Shown one piece after another: positions 5,548 to 8,510 of a stretch of 8,510 nucleotides of DNA. The translations under genes and the position numbers were made by a program. Each line of letters begins with the position of its first letter. Position 1 is the stretch's first letter. The notes under the pieces were generated by a model that searched no databases, was not told the origin of the DNA, and saw only the letters and a program-made list of their open reading frames with translations. The DNA comes from an uncultured Clostridia bacterium. GTDB taxonomy: Bacteria > Bacillota > Clostridia > Oscillospirales > Acutalibacteraceae. The stretch lies in the NCBI GenBank assembly GCA_947623215.1, contig CANQGN010000059.1, positions 1 through 8,510 on the forward strand, written 5' to 3'.

Positions 5548-6714
5548 ATGCGAAACATGCATCGTACCCTGCGCATTTTTGTGGCGGTGGGGTTGTGCCT
5601 GACCCTGCTTATGGCCCCTTTGGTGGGAAAAGCGGGAAAAGCGGAGGAAGCGGAAAAAGCGGAGGCGTGGAGCTATGCCAACAGCCTGCTGGTCACCCTG
5701 CACACCGACGCCCCCCGCACCTTCTCGCCGGAGGATTTTGCCGTCATTTCCTGCAAACAGGTGTGGGTGACCGAAAAGGCGCAGGACGCCACCGGCTGCC
5801 AATATGAGCTGCTGCTGGTGCTGCCGCAGGGCGGGGAGAGCGCTCTGGAAAACTCGCTGGCGGCCCTTCGGCAGCAGCCGGGGGTTTTGTCCGCCCAGCG
5901 AAACGAAAAATACGCAAAGGCGGAATCTTCCCTCACCCTCAACGCTTCTGTGTTGTATTTACCGGTGGGGGCCGAACGGGAGCTTTTCATCGAATCCCTC
6001 CGGCTGAACGAAGATAACCGGCAAACCATCGGTGTGGCCTTTTCCATGGCAAGCCCGGTGGATGCAGACCGGCTGCAAGCCTGCGGCGTAGACCGCTTTT
6101 GGCCCGATACCGAGCAAAAGGAAAATATTTTGCTGGAAACACCGGCAGAGCTGGAAGGAACGGTAAGCCCCAACGGAAACTATTACGGCCTCGCATCAAC
6201 GGATTTTGCCGCCTGTGTAGAGGCGGTGAACGCCCTTTCCCGGCTGTCGGAAATCACCGCAGTATCGCTTGTGCAAAAGGCCATTCCGGGGGGTGCGCCC
6301 CCCAGCGAAAGCTGGACGGTGGAAGACGATAAGGTTTTGCAATTGCAGCTTTCGGGCGGGGAAATCGCCCCCGGATTGAACGAAAACGGCCCCAAACTCA
6401 ACCAAAAAGCCACGGTGCAGGGCCAAGCCCCCGGCGTGACCCGCATTACCGTGGAGCGCACGGCGCCGGGCGCACAGGCGAAGGATAGCTGCCTTGTGAT
6501 CGTCTATCGCCCGGGCAGCCGCGAAAATCCCGGCGATGCCAACGGCGATGGGGCGGTGAATGCCGCCGACGCCCTGCTGGCCCTGCGGCACGCCGTGGGG
6601 GCTGCGCCTTTGCCGCAGGCCGCCGCTGCCCGCACCGATTTGAACAGCAACGGTACCGTGAATGCTGTCGACGCGTTGATTCAGTTGCAAATTGCCGTGG
6701 GAAAAATACAATAA
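5548..6714 (+). CDS. Secreted dockerin type I domain protein of unknown function
   Basis: A 388-residue exported protein. A signal peptide is clear: basic MRNMHR, a hydrophobic core at about 9-26, and Ala-rich possible cleavage sites around 29-32. A short Ala/Glu/Lys stretch encoded by a 9-nt tandem repeat follows at about 27-40. Residues 46-245 form a region I cannot assign; two parts (about 46-122 and 171-245) look loosely alike, each ending in a predicted helix plus strand such as LAALRQQPGVLSAQ and VNALSRLSEITAVS. Residues 262-320 (QGQAPGVTRITV...CLVIVY) resemble a degenerate bacterial Ig-like (Big2) domain. The C-terminus (329-388) is a type I dockerin with two calcium loops: Asp330, Asn332, Asp334, Asn338, Asp341, and Asp364, Asn366, Asn368, Asn372, Asp375. 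Dockerins bind cohesins, so the protein probably docks on a scaffoldin or cell-surface cohesin encoded elsewhere. I see no catalytic domain. It likely has its own promoter and is followed by an ABC exporter gene. Confidence 0.85.
   Translation: MRNMHRTLRIFVAVGLCLTLLMAPLVGKAGKAEEAEKAEAWSYANSLLVTLHTDAPRTFSPEDFAVISCKQVWVTEKAQDATGCQYELLLVLPQGGESALENSLAALRQQPGVLSAQRNEKYAKAESSLTLNASVLYLPVGAERELFIESLRLNEDNRQTIGVAFSMASPVDADRLQACGVDRFWPDTEQKENILLETPAELEGTVSPNGNYYGLASTDFAACVEAVNALSRLSEITAVSLVQKAIPGGAPPSESWTVEDDKVLQLQLSGGEIAPGLNENGPKLNQKATVQGQAPGVTRITVERTAPGAQAKDSCLVIVYRPGSRENPGDANGDGAVNAADALLALRHAVGAAPLPQAAAARTDLNSNGTVNAVDALIQLQIAVGKIQ
5626..5667 (+). repeat. 9-nt tandem repeat at the mature N-terminus of the dockerin protein
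   Basis: About 4.7 copies of a GGAAAAGCG-like unit follow each other in frame: two identical copies, then GAGGAAGCG, GAAAAAGCG and a partial GAGGCG. They encode Gly/Glu-Lys/Glu-Ala triplets right at the end of the signal peptide. The unit is a multiple of three, so copy changes would lengthen or shorten the linker without a frameshift. Confidence 0.85.
6685..6712 (+). promoter_or_regulatory. Possible promoter inside the 3' end of the dockerin gene
   Basis: TTGCAA (6685-6690) and TACAAT (6707-6712) are 16 nt apart, so the -10 ends on the first base of the dockerin stop codon. The layout is the same as at 867-895. Initiation near 6719 would give the ABC transporter gene a leader of about 68 nt. 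There is no extended -10, so the match is weaker than the other two promoters. Confidence 0.3.
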
Positions 6715-6768
6715 ATCATGGTAACCAAATCGAAAAAACCCGACTATATGTATGCAGTCTCAAAAATG

Positions 6769-6775
6769 AAAGGAG
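6769..6775 (+). promoter_or_regulatory. Ribosome binding site favouring the ABC transporter GTG start
   Basis: AAAGGAG lies 11 nt before the GTG at 6787, a somewhat long spacer. In-frame ATGs at 6718, 6748 and 6766 have no comparable Shine-Dalgarno before them, so the GTG is preferred. Confidence 0.5.
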
Positions 6776-6786
6776 CGATTCCCCCG

Positions 6787-8510
6787 GTGAAATGGTTTAA
6801 AAGCAAGAAATCCGGCAAAAACCCGGCCGATTCCCTCCCCTTTTCCAAGGCGCTGGCCAACAATTTTTACATGCTGCGGCTGGCCTTTCGCATTTGCCCC
6901 GGGCGGGTGGTGCTGGATTTGATTTTCAGCGTTACGGACGCCTGCTTTAGCTACTTCCACCAAATTGTGCTTATCGGCTATCTGCTCTCGGCGGTAGAGC
7001 GGCATACCCCGTTTTCGCACGTTCTGGTGGTGTTGGCGGTCTATTGCGGCTTGGCGGCGGTCGATTCTCTCGTCTCGCAGTGGTACAATCATTCTTACTT
7101 GCCCCGCACCGATTTGGTATTTTACGAAAAGCTGCAAACCGAACTGTTTGAAAAGGCCGCCGAAGTGGATCTTTCCTGCTATGAAGATACGGAATTTTAC
7201 ACCCGCTACACCCGGGCGGCCGCTGAAACGGGCAGCCGGATAACCGGTATCTTAAACACCTTTCGGTGGGGGTTGCGTTACCTTATCCGCTCCGTTCTCG
7301 TTTTGGGCACGGTGGTGCTGCTGGACCCGCTGGCGCTGGTGTTTCTGGTTTTTCCCCCGCTGCTCTCGCTGGGGCTGCAAAGCCGCCGCAACAAAGCCCA
7401 GTATAACCTTACCATGGCCAACACCGACCCCGGCCGCAAAAAAGATTACGTGCACCGCACGGTGTATTTGGAAAGCTACGCCAAGGAGTTTCGGCTAAGC
7501 CATATTTTTGAGGTGTTGAACCAAAGCTACCGGCAGGGGGTGGAGGAACGCATTCACAACTTCCGCACCCTCGGCCGCCGGGTGGGCTGGTACCGGGGAA
7601 TTACCACGGTGGTTTCCATTGCCCAGTGGCCGCTGTGCATAGTTTACGCCGGGGTGCGGGTGCTGGTAACCCACACCGTTTCGCCCGGTATGTTTGTGGT
7701 GCTGGTAAACGCCGCCGATTCTATGGTATATACGGTGGAATGGCTGCTGAACACCATTACCGATATGCAGCAAAACGGCCTGTACATTCAAAATTTTAGA
7801 GATTTTGTGGAATATACCCCCAAGGTGGCCGACCCGGAAAATCCCCTGCCGGTAAAAGACGGCGAACATACGCTGGAACTGAAAAACGTGGGCTTTACCT
7901 ACCCCGGCGCCAAAGAGCCGGCTTTGCAGGGGGTTACCCTTACCCTGCGCCCCGGCCAAACGGTGGCCATGGTGGGCCACAACGGGGCGGGCAAAACCAC
8001 TTTAATCAAGCTGCTGCTGCGGCTCTACGACCCCACCGAAGGGCAAATTTTGCTGGATGGGAAAGACATTCGCCGCTATTCGCTGGCGGAGTATCGGCGG
8101 CTGTTCGGCACGGTTTTTCAGGATTACCGGGTGTTCGCCTTAACGGCGGCGGAAAACGTGCTGATGCGCACCCCCACCGGACCGCAGGATGACGCCGCTA
8201 CTGAGGCCGCCCTGCAAGCCGCCGGGCTGTATGAGCGGATTATGAAAGAACCGGAGGGGTTAAACAGCCAGCTGACGAGGGAATTTGCCGAAAACGGGCT
8301 GGTGCTCTCTGGCGGCGAAGCCCAAAAGCTGGCCATCGCAAGGCTGTATGCGGCGGGCAGCCCCTTAGCGGTGCTGGACGAGCCCTCCAGCGCCCTTGAC
8401 CCCATTGCCGAATACCGCATGTTTGAAAGCTTAAAAGAAGTCTGCGCCGGCAAAACGGTGCTCTTTATCTCCCACCGGCTGTCCTCTGCCGTGCTGGCCG
8501 ACTGCGTATA
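6787..8510 (+). CDS. ABC transporter, fused permease and ATP-binding domains (3' truncated)
   Basis: A half-transporter of the ABC exporter type, with at least 574 codons and no stop before the window end. The N-terminal membrane domain (about 20-345) has hydrophobic segments near residues 36-66, 77-99, 160-190, 265-290 and 300-325. The ATPase domain begins around 360 and carries Walker A GHNGAGKTT at 397-405, the Q-loop Gln445 (FQDYRVF), the signature LSGGEAQK at 507-514, Walker B VLDEPSSALD at 529-538 and the switch His563 (FISHRLSS). All ATPase motifs are intact; only about the last 20-30 residues should be missing. Such proteins work as homo- or heterodimers and export lipids, drugs or peptides. 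The substrate cannot be read from sequence. It follows the dockerin gene by 72 nt with no terminator between them, so the two may be co-transcribed. The start codon is uncertain because the frame is open back to the dockerin stop. Confidence 0.9.
   Translation, partial: MKWFKSKKSGKNPADSLPFSKALANNFYMLRLAFRICPGRVVLDLIFSVTDACFSYFHQIVLIGYLLSAVERHTPFSHVLVVLAVYCGLAAVDSLVSQWYNHSYLPRTDLVFYEKLQTELFEKAAEVDLSCYEDTEFYTRYTRAAAETGSRITGILNTFRWGLRYLIRSVLVLGTVVLLDPLALVFLVFPPLLSLGLQSRRNKAQYNLTMANTDPGRKKDYVHRTVYLESYAKEFRLSHIFEVLNQSYRQGVEERIHNFRTLGRRVGWYRGITTVVSIAQWPLCIVYAGVRVLVTHTVSPGMFVVLVNAADSMVYTVEWLLNTITDMQQNGLYIQNFRDFVEYTPKVADPENPLPVKDGEHTLELKNVGFTYPGAKEPALQGVTLTLRPGQTVAMVGHNGAGKTTLIKLLLRLYDPTEGQILLDGKDIRRYSLAEYRRLFGTVFQDYRVFALTAAENVLMRTPTGPQDDAATEAALQAAGLYERIMKEPEGLNSQLTREFAENGLVLSGGEAQKLAIARLYAAGSPLAVLDEPSSALDPIAEYRMFESLKEVCAGKTVLFISHRLSSAVLADCV

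Noticed and set aside
5548..5640. Lipoprotein reading of the dockerin protein's leader (Cys17 in the hydrophobic stretch)
   Set aside because: The residues before Cys17 are Val-Gly-Leu, with Leu at -1 where a lipobox needs Gly, Ala or Ser, and the Cys lies in the middle of the hydrophobic core. A signal peptidase I leader fits better.
6742..6759. Hairpin terminator between the dockerin and ABC genes (GACT...AGTC)
   Set aside because: The stem is only 4 bp with a 10-nt loop and no U-tract.
6760..8453. Several minus-strand open frames in the last 1.7 kb, which could suggest a minus-strand gene cluster
   Set aside because: The plus strand carries one continuous frame from 6787 to the window end with all ABC ATPase motifs. 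The minus-strand frames are its shadows.

Overview
This is a GC-rich plus-strand window with strong AGGAGG-type ribosome binding sites, two M16-family genes of the YfmF/YfmH type, a Gram-positive-style Lgt and a dockerin-bearing secreted protein. Together these suggest an anaerobic Bacillota of the class Clostridia, most likely Oscillospirales (Ruminococcaceae/Oscillospiraceae-like). That placement is inferred from gene content and style, not from a marker gene. Every convincing gene is on the plus strand. I see no rRNA, tRNA, CRISPR array, insertion sequence or integrase.

Region 1 (1-897) is the 3' end of a large carbohydrate-active enzyme of the GH94 / cyclic beta-1,2-glucan synthase-like family. 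A well-formed sigma-A-type promoter (TTGCAA-N17-TATACT with extended -10) lies inside its last codons and would start transcription about 15 nt before the next gene.

Region 2 (917-5277) is a tightly packed housekeeping operon of four genes. A degenerate M16 protein (yfmF) overlaps an apparently active M16 zinc protease-like partner (yfmH) by ATGA. After 29 nt comes prolipoprotein diacylglyceryl transferase (lgt, GTG start), and after 10 nt methylene-THF dehydrogenase/cyclohydrolase (folD). The operon ends at a perfect 17-bp hairpin. The genes cover EF-P-modification-associated processing, lipoprotein maturation and one-carbon metabolism; their linkage looks like co-transcription rather than one pathway.

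Region 3 (5278-5547) is an AT-rich intergenic stretch. It holds the hairpin, a 20-nt A homopolymer, a near-consensus promoter (TTGACA-N17-TATACT, extended -10), a possible second promoter whose spacer contains the palindrome ATCCCGGGAT, and a leader of about 137 nt.

Region 4 (5548-8510) holds a secreted protein with a C-terminal type I dockerin and no recognisable catalytic domain. It is followed in the same direction by an ABC exporter half-transporter (membrane domain plus ATPase) that runs off the window end. The dockerin protein, its promoter region and the adjacent exporter are the least explained part of the window.
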